DNA of 64,000 bases from Paracoccaceae bacterium (GCA_021741245.1 JAIOYF010000009.1:1-64000); one strand, 5' to 3'. Counted from the stretch's first letter, positions 15,081 to 24,005 are shown. The notes: generated from the sequence alone by a model not told the origin. Numbers and translations are program-made.

Positions 15081-15691
15081 GGGCTATAGCCCTCGGGTGC
15101 GAAATCGGCCCTTGTTTCAAGCGCTGCGCGCAGCATGCGATGATAGGCACTGCGGGGTATCTCTTGCGCTCCCAGACTGGCAAGATGGGGCGTCAGGAAT
15201 TGCGTATCAAACAACCTGAACCCCCCCGCCTGTAGGCGATGGACCAGCCACGCCAAGGCAATCTTTGACGCATCCGTCCGGCGTGAGAACATGGATTCGC
15301 CAAAAAAGGCTGCGCCAAGCGTCACGCCATAAACCCCACCGATCAGGTCACGGCCGGACCACACCTCAAGGCTGTGGGCAAATCCCGCATCATATAATGT
15401 GCTGTAGAGGGCAGAAATCTGGGGATTGATCCAGGTTTCCGGACGATCCGCACAGCCCTCCACCACGCCTGCAAAGTTGAGGTCGACAGTGACTTTATAA
15501 TCCGGTCGCAAAAGGCTGCGGCGAAGACTGCGAGAGATGTGAAACCCCTCCAAGGGAAACACACCCCGGCGGCGGGGGTCGACCCAATGAATCTCGGGGT
15601 CCTCGCGTGATTGCGCCATGGGAAAAATCCCCATCGCATAGGCGCGCAACAGGATTTCCGAGGTTATTTCCGTGTCTGCCTCTTGCGTCAT
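15032..15691 (-). CDS. aat: Leucyl/phenylalanyl-tRNA--protein transferase
   Basis: This 219-residue cytoplasmic enzyme attaches Leu or Phe from tRNA to proteins with N-terminal Arg or Lys, marking them for ClpS/ClpAP degradation (N-end rule). Family segments are LLRAYAMGIFPMA, IHWVDPRRRGVFPLEGFH, TWINPQISALYSTLYDAGFA, HSLEVWSGRDLIGGVYGVTL, GAAFFGESMFSR and FRLFDTQFLTPHLASLGA. The start MTQEADTE (15691) fits the usual length; a longer reading runs through the hairpins upstream. It lies downstream of accC on the same strand and overlaps DUF2155 at the 3' end. Confidence 0.95.
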   Translation of the reverse strand: MTQEADTEITSEILLRAYAMGIFPMAQSREDPEIHWVDPRRRGVFPLEGFHISRSLRRSLLRPDYKVTVDLNFAGVVEGCADRPETWINPQISALYSTLYDAGFAHSLEVWSGRDLIGGVYGVTLGAAFFGESMFSRRTDASKIALAWLVHRLQAGGFRLFDTQFLTPHLASLGAQEIPRSAYHRMLRAALETRADFAPEGYSPYPSLISSMGASGSSG

Positions 15692-15712
15692 TGGCAAGAT
15701 CCCCGCGCGACG

Positions 15713-15774
15713 CAATTTTCTTGCAAGAAAATTGCAAGGATTTTTGAAAATCCTTGCCCCCACCCTTTGGGTGG
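15713..15774 (-). terminator. Three stacked hairpins between accC and aat
   Basis: Reading from accC towards aat: CCACCC/GGGTGG (15760-15774); an 11-base stem GCAAGGATTTT/AAAATCCTTGC with a 2-base loop (15734-15757); then a perfect 22-base palindrome CAATTTTC...GAAAATTG (15713-15734). The last two share a base and can form alternative pairings because both contain TTGCAAG/CAAGGA-like parts. This may terminate or attenuate accBC read-through into aat. A T-run of classical length is missing, so processing or partial termination is as likely as full termination. Confidence 0.6.
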
Positions 15775-15788
15775 CGGGGGCGCAGGCA

Positions 15789-17135
15789 TCAGCCGAATTG
15801 CGCGGCCAGCCATTTTTCCAGCCAATGGATGTTGTACTCGCCGTTTTGGATGTCCGGTTCAGCCAGAAGAGCGTCAAAGAGCGGCACGGTGGTTTCCACC
15901 CCGTCCACGATGAGTTCGGAGAGGGCGCGCTTTAACCGGGCCAAGGCTTCGGGACGGTCGCGACCATGCACGATCAGCTTGCCAATCAGGCTGTCATAGT
16001 AGGGCGGGATCGAATAGCCGCCGTAAAGAGCGGAGTCCATGCGAACCCCCAAGCCCCCCGGTGCATGAAACACGCGGACCTTGCCGGGGCAGGGTGCGAA
16101 GTTTGGCAGGCGTTCGGCGTTGATCCGCACCTCGATGGCGTGTCCGTTGATCTCCAGCTCATCTTGGGTGAATGACATCGGCAGGCCAGAGGCTACGCGG
16201 ATTTGTTCGCGCACCAGATCAACGCCAAAGATATACTCGGTGACCGGGTGTTCCACCTGAAGACGGGTGTTCATCTCGATGAAGTAGAAGTTGCCATCCT
16301 CGTACAGGAACTCCACCGTTCCTGCGCCGATATAGTTGATCTTGGCCACGGCTTCGGCACAGATCGTGCCGATCTCCGCGCGCATCTTGGGGGTGATGGA
16401 GGGGCCGGGGGCTTCCTCGAATACCTTTTGGTGGCGACGTTGCAAGGAGCAATCCCGCTCGCCCAGATGCACGGCATTGCCTTTGCCGTCGCCAAACACC
16501 TGTATCTCGATATGTCTGGGTTTTTGCAGGTATTTCTCGATATAGACCTCATCGTTGCCAAAGGCCGCCTTGGCCTCGGACCGGGCCGTGCGAAAGGCGA
16601 TCTCAAGCTCGGACGGGTTGGTGGCAACCTTCATGCCGCGACCGCCGCCGCCGGCGGTGGCCTTGATGATCACGGGAAAGCCAATGCTTTGGGCCACGCC
16701 AATCGCCGTCTCGAAATCCGGCACGCCGCCTTCTGATCCCGGAACTACCGGAATTCCAAGCGCCTTGGCGGTTTCCTTGGCCGTGATCTTGTCGCCCATG
16801 ATGCGGATATGTTCCGCCGTTGGCCCGATAAAGGTGATGCCGTGGTCTTGCAGAGCTTGGGCAAAACCTTCGTTTTCGGACAAAAAGCCATAGCCCGGAT
16901 GCACGGCCTGCGCCCCGGTGATCTCACAGGCCGAGATGATGGCCGCCTTGTTGAGATAGCTGTCCGATGACGGCGCCGGGCCAATGCAGACCGATTCATC
17001 TGCCATACGGACATGCATCGCATCGGCATCGGCGGTGGAATGAACCGCAACCGACTTGATCCCCATCTCGCGGCAGGCACGGATCACGCGCAGGGCAATC
17101 TCGCCCCGGTTTGCGATCAGGATTTTCTCGAACAT
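15789..17135 (-). CDS. accC: Acetyl-CoA carboxylase, biotin carboxylase subunit
   Basis: This 448-residue enzyme carboxylates the biotin of AccB using ATP and bicarbonate, the first half-reaction of fatty acid synthesis. Visible features are the N-terminal [23 protein letters not shown]-grasp glycine loop [29 protein letters not shown], catalytic [14 protein letters not shown] and C-terminal biotin carboxylase domain. The ATG at 17135 follows accB by 8 bases; a GTG at 17147 overlapping the accB stop is possible. The accB-accC order is standard. It is followed by hairpins and then aat. Confidence 0.97.
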   Translation of the reverse strand: MFEKILIANRGEIALRVIRACREMGIKSVAVHSTADADAMHVRMADESVCIGPAPSSDSYLNKAAIISACEITGAQAVHPGYGFLSENEGFAQALQDHGITFIGPTAEHIRIMGDKITAKETAKALGIPVVPGSEGGVPDFETAIGVAQSIGFPVIIKATAGGGGRGMKVATNPSELEIAFRTARSEAKAAFGNDEVYIEKYLQKPRHIEIQVFGDGKGNAVHLGERDCSLQRRHQKVFEEAPGPSITPKMRAEIGTICAEAVAKINYIGAGTVEFLYEDGNFYFIEMNTRLQVEHPVTEYIFGVDLVREQIRVASGLPMSFTQDELEINGHAIEVRINAERLPNFAPCPGKVRVFHAPGGLGVRMDSALYGGYSIPPYYDSLIGKLIVHGRDRPEALARLKRALSELIVDGVETTVPLFDALLAEPDIQNGEYNIHWLEKWLAAQFG

Positions 17136-17143
17136 CGCGGCGC

Positions 17144-17629
17144 TCACTCGATGATCAACAGGGGCGCGCCGAATTCAACGGGGCTGCCATCTTCAACCAA
17201 GATCCGCTTGACGGTGCCCGCGCGTGGGGCAGGGATATGGTTCATGGTCTTCATCGCCTCGATGATCAGAACGGTCTGACCTTCGGCCACCGTGGCCCCG
17301 ATGGTGATAAAGGGGGTCGATCCCGGTTCTGCCGCCAGATAGCAGGTGCCCACCATCGGCGAAGTCACAGCGCCCGGATGCTGGGCCGGATCGTCAGAAG
17401 CAGCAGCGGCGACAGGGGCAACCGGGGCGGCCTGCATCTGGGGGGCCGCATAAGTCGGGGCTGCCATCGTGGTGGTCACGATATTGGCCTGCTTGACCAC
17501 GCGCACTTCCAGGCTGTCATCTTCGCCATACTCGCGCTTTACCGACAATTCGGTCAGATCGTTCTTGTTGAGAAGTTCTGCGAGGGCCGAGATGAAGGCC
17601 ACGTCTGCGTCAGGGGAATGTTTGCTCAT
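17144..17629 (-). CDS. accB: Acetyl-CoA carboxylase, biotin carboxyl carrier protein
   Basis: A 161-residue carrier with an N-terminal domain, a flexible Ala/Pro-rich linker (residues about 55-85, [20 protein letters not shown]) and the biotinyl domain with the target lysine Lys127 in EAMKTMN. It shuttles carboxyl groups from AccC to the AccA/AccD transferase, which is not encoded here. The biotin ligase BirA, needed to activate it, is encoded in the same window near 59.5 kb. The gene begins the minus-strand accB-accC transcript; the upstream region 17630-17888 is shared with divergent preT. Confidence 0.97.
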   Translation of the reverse strand: MSKHSPDADVAFISALAELLNKNDLTELSVKREYGEDDSLEVRVVKQANIVTTTMAAPTYAAPQMQAAPVAPVAAAASDDPAQHPGAVTSPMVGTCYLAAEPGSTPFITIGATVAEGQTVLIIEAMKTMNHIPAPRAGTVKRILVEDGSPVEFGAPLLIIE

Positions 17630-17792
17630 GCCGTCCTCTGTTGGCTATTTCTGCCAGTTGTTGGTCATCGGGGGATAGGACAGTCGTACCGCTGCGCACC
17701 GCCCGAGGCTGTCCGCTTATAGCCCGCCGCGCCATGGGTGAAAAGCACCCTTTCCTTGCGTAATTTTCGGGCATCCAAACCGACAAAGCAAG

Positions 17793-17816
17793 AAATTTTC
17801 CGTCGCCCCAAAATTT
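17793..17816. promoter_or_regulatory. AT-rich inverted repeat upstream of preT (possible operator)
   Basis: AAATTTT (17793-17799) and AAAATTT (17810-17816) form an inverted repeat with a 10-base GC-rich spacer, roughly one helix turn centre to centre. It sits in the AT-rich part (about 17755-17860) of the accB/preT divergent region, about 75 bases before preT. The A-run that follows (17824-17833) may be part of the promoter. The cognate regulator is unknown. Confidence 0.35.
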
Positions 17817-17888
17817 ACCGTTTGATAAAAAAAATCGACTGTGCCACCTTTTTTCAAAAGGCAAACGTCCAGGGAGGTCACAAGACCC

Positions 17889-19205
17889 ATGTCCAACAGC
17901 CCGCTTACGCCCGGCATCGTCGCCGCGCGCCTGCCCGCCGAAAAAATCGCGGCGCATTTTTCCGATCACACACCGGCCTTGGATCGGCATGAGGCGCATG
18001 TGGCGGCGGATCGTTGTTATTTTTGCCATGACGCGCCTTGCATCACGGCCTGCCCGACCTCGATCGATATTCCCTTGTTCATCCGCCAGATCGCGACCGG
18101 AACCGCCGAGGCCGCAGCCCGGACGATATGGGAGAGCAACATTCTGGGGGGTATGTGCGCCCGAGTTTGCCCAACGGAAACCCTGTGCGAAGAGGCCTGT
18201 GTGCGCGAAGCGGCTGAGGGGAAGCCGGTTGAAATTGGCCGATTGCAGCGGTTTGCGACCGATACAGCCATGGCAAGGGGCGGGCATCCCTTCACTCGTG
18301 CGGCCAGTACGGGCAAAACGGTGGCTGTGGTGGGAGCGGGGCCAGCGGGTCTTGCCTGTGCGCACCGCCTTGCCCTGCATGGGCACGATGTGGTGATTTA
18401 TGAGCGTCGCGCCAAGGCGGGCGGGCTGAACGAATTTGGCATCGCAAGTTACAAGTCGACGCATGATTTCGCCCAAGCCGAGGTTGACTGGCTTTTGCGG
18501 ATTGGCGGGATTGCGATCAAGACCGGGGTTGAACTTGGTCGCGACGTTACCCTTGCAGACCTGCGCCGTGACCATGACGCTGTTTTCCTTGGCATTGGTC
18601 TGGGCGGGGTGAATGCCCTGCGCGCCGAGGGGGAAGACAAGGAAGGTGTCCGCGACGCCGTCGATTTCATTGCAGAGTTGCGCCAAACGTCCGATCTGAC
18701 GACCCTCCCCGTCGGTCGGGACGTGGTGGTCATCGGCGGCGGAATGACCGCCGTCGATGCCGCCGTGCAGTCCAAACTGCTGGGCGCGCAGAACGTGACG
18801 ATCGTCTATCGCCGGGGCCAGGAAAAGATGAGCGCCTCTGGCTATGAGCAAGACCACGCGACCTCTGCCGGTGTCCGCATCATCTGCAATGCGGCGCCTG
18901 TCGCCGTGCATGGCAATGGGTCCGTGCGCGAGGTGGAGTTTGCCTATACCGTCGATGACCCTGACGGCCTGAAACAAACGGGCGAGACCTTCCGCCTGAA
19001 GGCCGATCAGGTGTTCAAGGCCATTGGCCAGACCCTGACGGGCGCGCCTGACGTGGCCACGGTCGAGGCGGGCAAGATCGCCCATCTGCCAGCGGGCGTT
19101 TGGGCGGGGGGCGATTGCACCGGTGGTGGCGAGGACCTGACCGTGACAGCAGTGGCCCAAGGCCGCGACGCCGCTGAATCCATTCATTCCAGCCTGATGG
19201 GGTAA
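17889..19205 (+). CDS. preT: NAD-dependent dihydropyrimidine dehydrogenase, flavin/NAD(P)H subunit
   Basis: This 438-residue subunit is GltD-like: an N-terminal cysteine-rich Fe-S domain (CYFCHDAPCITACPT and GGMCARVCPTETLCEEACV), then an FAD site (VAVVGAGPAGLACAHRLAL) and an NAD(P)H site (VVVIGGGMTAVDAAVQSKLL). With PreA it reduces uracil or thymine to the dihydro form, or works in reverse. The ATG at 17889 has AGGGAGG 11 bases upstream. preA follows after 5 bases. The later genes of reductive pyrimidine breakdown (hydantoinase, ureidopropionase) are not in the window. Confidence 0.93.
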   Translation: MSNSPLTPGIVAARLPAEKIAAHFSDHTPALDRHEAHVAADRCYFCHDAPCITACPTSIDIPLFIRQIATGTAEAAARTIWESNILGGMCARVCPTETLCEEACVREAAEGKPVEIGRLQRFATDTAMARGGHPFTRAASTGKTVAVVGAGPAGLACAHRLALHGHDVVIYERRAKAGGLNEFGIASYKSTHDFAQAEVDWLLRIGGIAIKTGVELGRDVTLADLRRDHDAVFLGIGLGGVNALRAEGEDKEGVRDAVDFIAELRQTSDLTTLPVGRDVVVIGGGMTAVDAAVQSKLLGAQNVTIVYRRGQEKMSASGYEQDHATSAGVRIICNAAPVAVHGNGSVREVEFAYTVDDPDGLKQTGETFRLKADQVFKAIGQTLTGAPDVATVEAGKIAHLPAGVWAGGDCTGGGEDLTVTAVAQGRDAAESIHSSLMG

Positions 19206-19210
19206 CCGAC

Positions 19211-20509
19211 ATGGCAAATCTGACGTCCAATTTCATTGGCATCAAATCCCCCAACCCCTTCTGGCTCGCCTCGGCCCCGCCGACCGACAAGGAATACAAT
19301 GTCCGCCGCGCCTATGAGGCGGGATGGGGCGGGGTCGTCTGGAAGACCCTCGGGTCTGAAGGGCCGCCTGTCGTCAACGTGAACGGCCCGCGCTATGGCG
19401 CGATCTGGGGGGCCGACCGCCGCCTTTTGGGCCTGAACAACATCGAATTGATCACCGACCGCCCGCTGGAGATCAACTTGCAAGAGATCAAGTCGGTCAA
19501 GCGCGACTACAAGGACCGCGCGATGATCATCTCGCTTATGGTGCCCTGCGATGAGGAATCGTGGAAAGACATCTTGCACCGCATCGAGGATACCGAAGCC
19601 GACGGGGTAGAGCTTAATTTCGGCTGTCCGCACGGGATGAGCGAGCGTGGCATGGGGGCCGCCGTGGGGCAGGTGCCGGAATATATCGAAATGGTCACCC
19701 GCTGGGTCAAGCAATATTCCCGCATGCCCTGCATTGTGAAACTGACCCCGAACATTGCCGATATCCGCAAACCGGCCGAGGCGGCGCTGCGGGGCGGCGC
19801 AGATGCGGTCAGCTTGATCAACACGATAAACTCCATCACTTCGGTCGATCTGGATCTGTTCAGCCCCGAGCCGATGATTGATGGCAAGGGCGCACATGGC
19901 GGCTATTGCGGCCCGGCGGTCAAACCGATCGCGCTGAACATGGTGGCCGAGATTGCCCGCAACCCCGAAACCCGCGGCCTGCCGATCAGCGGCATTGGCG
20001 GCGTGACCACGTGGCGCGACGCGGCCGAGTTCATGGCGCTTGGTGCGGGCAATGTGCAGGTCTGCACGGCGGCGATGACCTATGGCTTCAAGATCGTGCA
20101 AGAAATGATCTCGGGTCTGTCGCAATATCTGGATGACAAGCAAATCGGCCTGTCGGATCTGGTGGGGCGCGCGGTGCCCAATGTGACCGACTGGAATCAG
20201 TTGAACCTGAACTACGTGACCAAGGCCAAGATCGACCCTGATGCCTGCATTTCCTGCGGCCGATGCTTTGCGGCCTGCGAGGATACCAGCCATCAGGCCA
20301 TCGCGATGAAGCCGGGCCGGGTGTTTGAGGTGATCGAAGAAGAGTGCGTGGCCTGCAACCTGTGCGTCAACGTCTGCCCGGTTGAAGATTGCATCACCAT
20401 GGTCGAACTGCCCAAAGGCGCGCTGGACAAGCGCACCGGCAAAGTCGTGACAGATTACGCCAATTGGACGACACATCCCAACAACCCAAGTGCGCAGGCG
20501 GCGGAATAG
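19211..20509 (+). CDS. preA: NAD-dependent dihydropyrimidine dehydrogenase, catalytic subunit
   Basis: A 432-residue protein with an FMN-binding TIM barrel like dihydroorotate dehydrogenase (N-terminal IKSPNPFWLASAPPTDKE, ELNFGCPHGMSERGMG with the catalytic Cys region, PISGIGGVTTWRDAAEFMAL) and a C-terminal ferredoxin domain with two 4Fe-4S motifs (CISCGRCFAACEDTSH and CVACNLCVNVCPVEDC). It binds the pyrimidine and receives electrons from PreT through the clusters. It is co-transcribed with preT and convergent with the LysR gene 6 bases away. Confidence 0.95.
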   Translation: MANLTSNFIGIKSPNPFWLASAPPTDKEYNVRRAYEAGWGGVVWKTLGSEGPPVVNVNGPRYGAIWGADRRLLGLNNIELITDRPLEINLQEIKSVKRDYKDRAMIISLMVPCDEESWKDILHRIEDTEADGVELNFGCPHGMSERGMGAAVGQVPEYIEMVTRWVKQYSRMPCIVKLTPNIADIRKPAEAALRGGADAVSLINTINSITSVDLDLFSPEPMIDGKGAHGGYCGPAVKPIALNMVAEIARNPETRGLPISGIGGVTTWRDAAEFMALGAGNVQVCTAAMTYGFKIVQEMISGLSQYLDDKQIGLSDLVGRAVPNVTDWNQLNLNYVTKAKIDPDACISCGRCFAACEDTSHQAIAMKPGRVFEVIEEECVACNLCVNVCPVEDCITMVELPKGALDKRTGKVVTDYANWTTHPNNPSAQAAE

Positions 20510-20515
20510 GCGCGG

Positions 20516-21379
20516 CTAGGTGACAGGTTCGCCGCCTTCAAACCGGCGGCGAACCGTGCGCAGCAATTGGCGGTGCAGGCTGGAGGTTCGGTCGCGCAGA
20601 TGCATCGCGGCAAAGACCGGTTGGCGGATGATCGGGGCATCGCCGACAAAGGCAAAGCGCCCCTCGGCCACCATGGCGCGGGCCGTGGCCTCCATGACAT
20701 AACCAGCCCCGCCAAGCGCGCGCAAAAGGCCGCTGACGGCGGTGCTTTGGCCCACCGACAAGGGCGCCACCGAAAGCCCCGGCAAAAGCTGGCGGTGGGC
20801 GGCCTCAAACGCGGGGGAAAAATTTGCCAGCACATAGGTTTCGGGCACCACCTCGGCCATCTTCTGTGCCGACGTTGCGATCAGGCGATAGGGAATTTCA
20901 CCAACGGACGTGAAAAACAGGTCTGGATGCGGCTTTGGCGTGAACATCACGGCAAAGTCTGACGCGCCCGCGATCAGATCGCTGCACATCTGGGTCGAAT
21001 AATCCGGCTCCACATAAAAGGCGGTGTCGGGCAAAAGCCTGCGGAAATCCGCGATCAAATCGCCCAGATAGGCCGCCGACAGGTCATTTTGAATGCCAAG
21101 GCGCAGGGACAGGGCAGCCGTGCCCTTTTCGCCCACAGCACGCCGCGCGCGGGTCCAGTCCTGCCGGATCAGCCGTGCATGGGGTTCAAACCGCAGGCCA
21201 TCGGTCGAAAGCTGGGTGCCTGCGCGGGACCGGGTGAAAAGCCGCGCGCCAAGCGCCTCTTCCAAGGCCACAAGCCGGGCGGAAACCGTCGATTGCGTCA
21301 CCCCCAAACGCTCGGCGGTGCGGTTGAAACTACGGGTTTCGATCAGGTCAAGGAAGGTGTCGATCAATTCGATCTGCAT
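20516..21379 (-). CDS. LysR-family transcriptional regulator
   Basis: A 287-residue regulator with the usual N-terminal winged helix-turn-helix (residues 3-60, NRTAERLGVTQSTVSARLVA, LEEALGARLFTRSRAG) and a C-terminal effector domain. It is divergent from the first flavoprotein gene with 109 bases between the starts, the classical layout for a LysR regulator and its target. A candidate LysR box lies in that gap. Its effector is probably the substrate or an intermediate of the demethylation unit; the effector domain itself does not reveal which. Confidence 0.93.
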   Translation of the reverse strand: MQIELIDTFLDLIETRSFNRTAERLGVTQSTVSARLVALEEALGARLFTRSRAGTQLSTDGLRFEPHARLIRQDWTRARRAVGEKGTAALSLRLGIQNDLSAAYLGDLIADFRRLLPDTAFYVEPDYSTQMCSDLIAGASDFAVMFTPKPHPDLFFTSVGEIPYRLIATSAQKMAEVVPETYVLANFSPAFEAAHRQLLPGLSVAPLSVGQSTAVSGLLRALGGAGYVMEATARAMVAEGRFAFVGDAPIIRQPVFAAMHLRDRTSSLHRQLLRTVRRRFEGGEPVT

Positions 21380-21391
21380 GGTGCGGCCCTA

Positions 21392-21406
21392 ATCGGTTTC
21401 GTCGAT
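21392..21406. promoter_or_regulatory. Candidate LysR box (T-N11-A palindrome)
   Basis: ATCGGTTTCGTCGAT is a 15-base interrupted palindrome (ATCG, 7 bases, CGAT) containing the T-N11-A core. It lies 13 bases before the LysR start and 23 bases before the -35 box of the divergent promoter, the expected place for autoregulation plus activation. Confidence 0.6.
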
Positions 21407-21428
21407 CAATAGCCCGCTGTGGGGTCAA

Positions 21429-21457
21429 TTGAAAGCCGGACAAAAGCGCAGAATAAT
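21429..21457 (+). promoter_or_regulatory. Sigma-70 promoter of the demethylation unit
   Basis: TTGAAA (21429-21434), a 17-base spacer and AATAAT (21452-21457) each differ from the consensus at one position. Transcription would begin near 21464, giving a leader of about 25 bases that contains the AAGGAGG ribosome binding site of the first flavoprotein gene. Confidence 0.75.
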
Positions 21458-21488
21458 GCGGGCGAACGAAAAAGAAGGAGGGTCTGCC

Positions 21489-23930
21489 ATGGCCGAATTT
21501 CCCACACAGGCGCGGGTGGTTATCATCGGGGGGGGCGTTGTCGGGGCCTCGTCGCTGTATCATCTGGCCAAGGCCGGGTGGACCGACTGTGTCTTGCTGG
21601 AAAAGAACGAGCTGACAGCGGGCAGCACATGGCATGCGGCGGGGAATGTGCCCACGTTTTCCTCCAGCTGGTCGATCATGAACATGCAGCGCTATTCGGC
21701 GGGCCTCTATCGCGGTCTGGGGGCCGAGGTGGACTATCCGATGAACTATCACGTCACCGGATCAGTGCGCCTTGGCCATAGCACGGAACGCTTGCTGGAA
21801 TTCAAGCGCGTGGTGGGCATGGGGCGCTATCAGGGGATGGACCTTGATATTCTGGCCCCGGATCAGATCAAGGACCGCTATCCTTTTGTGGAAACGCATG
21901 ATCTGACGGGCGCGCTCTATGATCCCAATGATGGCGACATTGATCCCGCGCAATTGACGCAGGCGCTGGCCAAGGGTGCGCGCCAGATGGGGGTGCATAT
22001 CGAACGCTTTTGCCCGGTGACGGCGGCGCATTGGACCGGGACGGAATGGGTGCTGACCACGCCCAAGGGCGAGATTCGCTGCGAATATGTGGTCAATGCG
22101 GCGGGCTACTACGCGGCCCAAGTGGGCCAGATGTTTGGCCGCCGGGTGCCGATGATGGTGATGAGCCATCAGTATCTGCTGTTCGACACCATCCCGGAAC
22201 TGGCCGAATGGTCGGCGTCTTCGGGGGCCAAGCTGCCGCTTCTGCGCGATGTCGACAGCAGCTATTACCTGCGGCAAGAAAAGATGGGCTTCAACCTTGG
22301 CCCCTATGAAAACCCCTGCCGCGCCCATTGGGCGACCCCGGATGATCCGATGCCCGAGGATTTCAGCTTTCAGCTTTATCCCGACGATCTGGAGCGGATC
22401 GAATGGCACATCAATGACGCGATGGAGCGGGTGCCGCTTTTGGCCAAGGCCAATCTGCAAAAGGTCATCAATGGCCCGATCCCCTATACCCCCGATGGCA
22501 ACCCGCTGATTGGCCCGATGCCCGGCGTGCCCAATGCCTTTGAGGCATGTGTCTTTACCTTTGGCATCTGTCAGGGCGGTGGTGCGGGCAAGGTTCTGGC
22601 CGAATGGGTGACCGAGGGGGCGACGGAATGGGACATGTGGTCCTGCGATCCGCGCCGCTTTACCGGGTTTGAAGATCACGATTACTGTGTGGCCAAGGGC
22701 AAGGAAGTCTATGGCCATGAATATGCCATCCACTTCCCGCATCATGTCTGGCCCGAGGGGCGGGACAAGAAGGTATCCGCGGTGCATGACCGGGTGGCGG
22801 CGCTTGGCGCGCAGTTCGGGCCCTATAATGGCTGGGAACGCGCACTGTGGTATGCGCGGCCGGGCGACGACACTTCGGAAGCGGCGAGCCGCACATGGCG
22901 CCGCGAAGGGCCGTGGTTTGAGGCGGTGAAGGCCGAGTGTGAGGCCGTGCGCGATGCCTGCGGGATTTTGGACTTGCCGGGATTCTCGCGCTTTGTGATT
23001 GAAGGCGCGGGCGTGGCAGAGTGGCTGTCGGCCCAGATCACCGGCAAGGTGCCGAATGTCGGGCGACTGGGCCTTGCCTATTTCGCCGATGACAAGGGCC
23101 GGATCGTCACGGAGATGAGCGTCGCCCGTCTGGCCGAGGATCGTCTGCTGCTGATCACCGCAGCGACGGCGCAAGAGCATGACAAGGCGTGGCTTTTGCG
23201 GACTCTGTCCCCCGGCCTGTCATTGGCAGACCACACGAATGACTGGAACACCCAGATCCTGACCGGCCCGAACGCGCGGGCCGTTTTGGCGCAAGTCACC
23301 GACGCCGATCTGAGCAGGCCTTGGCTGACATGGCAGATGGCGCAGATCGCCGGGGCTGAGGTGATGCTGCTGCGTGTCAGCTTTGCCGGTGAGTTGGGCT
23401 GGGAGATTCACAGCTGTGTCGGGGATACGGGCGCCGTTTGGGATGCGGTTCTGGCGGCAGGGGCTGCGCATGGGTTGCGCCCGTTCGGGATGTTCGCGCT
23501 GAACTCCCTTCGGATCGAAAAGGGATACCGCGCGTGGAAGGGCGATCTATCCACCGATTACACGGTGCTGCAGGGCGGGCTGGAGCGCTTTGTCGATTGG
23601 ACCAAGCCCGATTTTCGCGGCAAGGCGGCTTTGGCGGCGGAAAAGCAGGCGGGTGTGGCGAAGCAATTCGTCACCCTGCGGGTGGAGGCCGGGGCCTATG
23701 ACCCGCCCTATATGTCGACGATCTGGCACGATGGTGCGGTGGTGGGGGAAACCACCAGTGGCTATTACGGCCACCGGGTCGGGGCCTGCCTTGCGCTAGG
23801 GATGCTGCGGGTCGATCTGACGGCACCGGGCACGCAGGTGGAGGTCGAGATTTTCGGCGAGCGGCACCGGGCAGAGGTTCTGGCTGACGCGCCGGTCTGG
23901 GATGCAAAGAACGAGCGGCTGCGCGCCTGA
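21489..23930 (+). CDS. FAD-dependent oxidoreductase, dimethylglycine/sarcosine dehydrogenase-like (first copy)
   Basis: An 813-residue protein with a DAO-type FAD domain (residues about 6-375; VVIIGGGVVGASSLYHLAKA), an STWHAAGN motif whose His is the covalent FAD attachment point in dimethylglycine dehydrogenase, a linker domain and a C-terminal GcvT-like aminomethyl-folate domain (about 440-810; SFAGELGWEIH, RIEKGYRAW). Family members oxidise N-methyl groups and pass the carbon to tetrahydrofolate. The ATG at 21489 has AAGGAGG upstream. It is the first gene of the unit; a hairpin repeat and a second, diverged copy follow. The exact substrate is not known. Confidence 0.88.
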   Translation: MAEFPTQARVVIIGGGVVGASSLYHLAKAGWTDCVLLEKNELTAGSTWHAAGNVPTFSSSWSIMNMQRYSAGLYRGLGAEVDYPMNYHVTGSVRLGHSTERLLEFKRVVGMGRYQGMDLDILAPDQIKDRYPFVETHDLTGALYDPNDGDIDPAQLTQALAKGARQMGVHIERFCPVTAAHWTGTEWVLTTPKGEIRCEYVVNAAGYYAAQVGQMFGRRVPMMVMSHQYLLFDTIPELAEWSASSGAKLPLLRDVDSSYYLRQEKMGFNLGPYENPCRAHWATPDDPMPEDFSFQLYPDDLERIEWHINDAMERVPLLAKANLQKVINGPIPYTPDGNPLIGPMPGVPNAFEACVFTFGICQGGGAGKVLAEWVTEGATEWDMWSCDPRRFTGFEDHDYCVAKGKEVYGHEYAIHFPHHVWPEGRDKKVSAVHDRVAALGAQFGPYNGWERALWYARPGDDTSEAASRTWRREGPWFEAVKAECEAVRDACGILDLPGFSRFVIEGAGVAEWLSAQITGKVPNVGRLGLAYFADDKGRIVTEMSVARLAEDRLLLITAATAQEHDKAWLLRTLSPGLSLADHTNDWNTQILTGPNARAVLAQVTDADLSRPWLTWQMAQIAGAEVMLLRVSFAGELGWEIHSCVGDTGAVWDAVLAAGAAHGLRPFGMFALNSLRIEKGYRAWKGDLSTDYTVLQGGLERFVDWTKPDFRGKAALAAEKQAGVAKQFVTLRVEAGAYDPPYMSTIWHDGAVVGETTSGYYGHRVGACLALGMLRVDLTAPGTQVEVEIFGERHRAEVLADAPVWDAKNERLRA

Positions 23931-23940
23931 GGGGGCAGGA

Positions 23941-23995
23941 CCGGGGGTTTCACACCCCCGGACCCCCGTGGGATATTTATGAACAGATGAAGATG
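23941..23995 (+). repeat. Intergenic hairpin repeat, copy A
   Basis: A perfect stem CCGGGGGT/ACCCCCGG (23941-23961) with a 5-base loop is followed by a second copy of the 3' arm (ACCCCCG) and the conserved tail ATATTTATGAACAGATGAA. It lies 10 bases after one flavoprotein gene and 10 before the next. Because the 3' arm is doubled, two alternative stems are possible. Copies B, C and D are at 26451, 30416 and 37046. Confidence 0.85.
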
Positions 23996-24005
23996 GATAC
24001 GGGAC

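Noticed and set aside
19184-20476. A 430-codon minus-strand frame opposite preA
   Set aside because: It is the mirror of a fully supported PreA. The His/Arg/Gln-rich text is typical of antisense translation in high-GC genomes.
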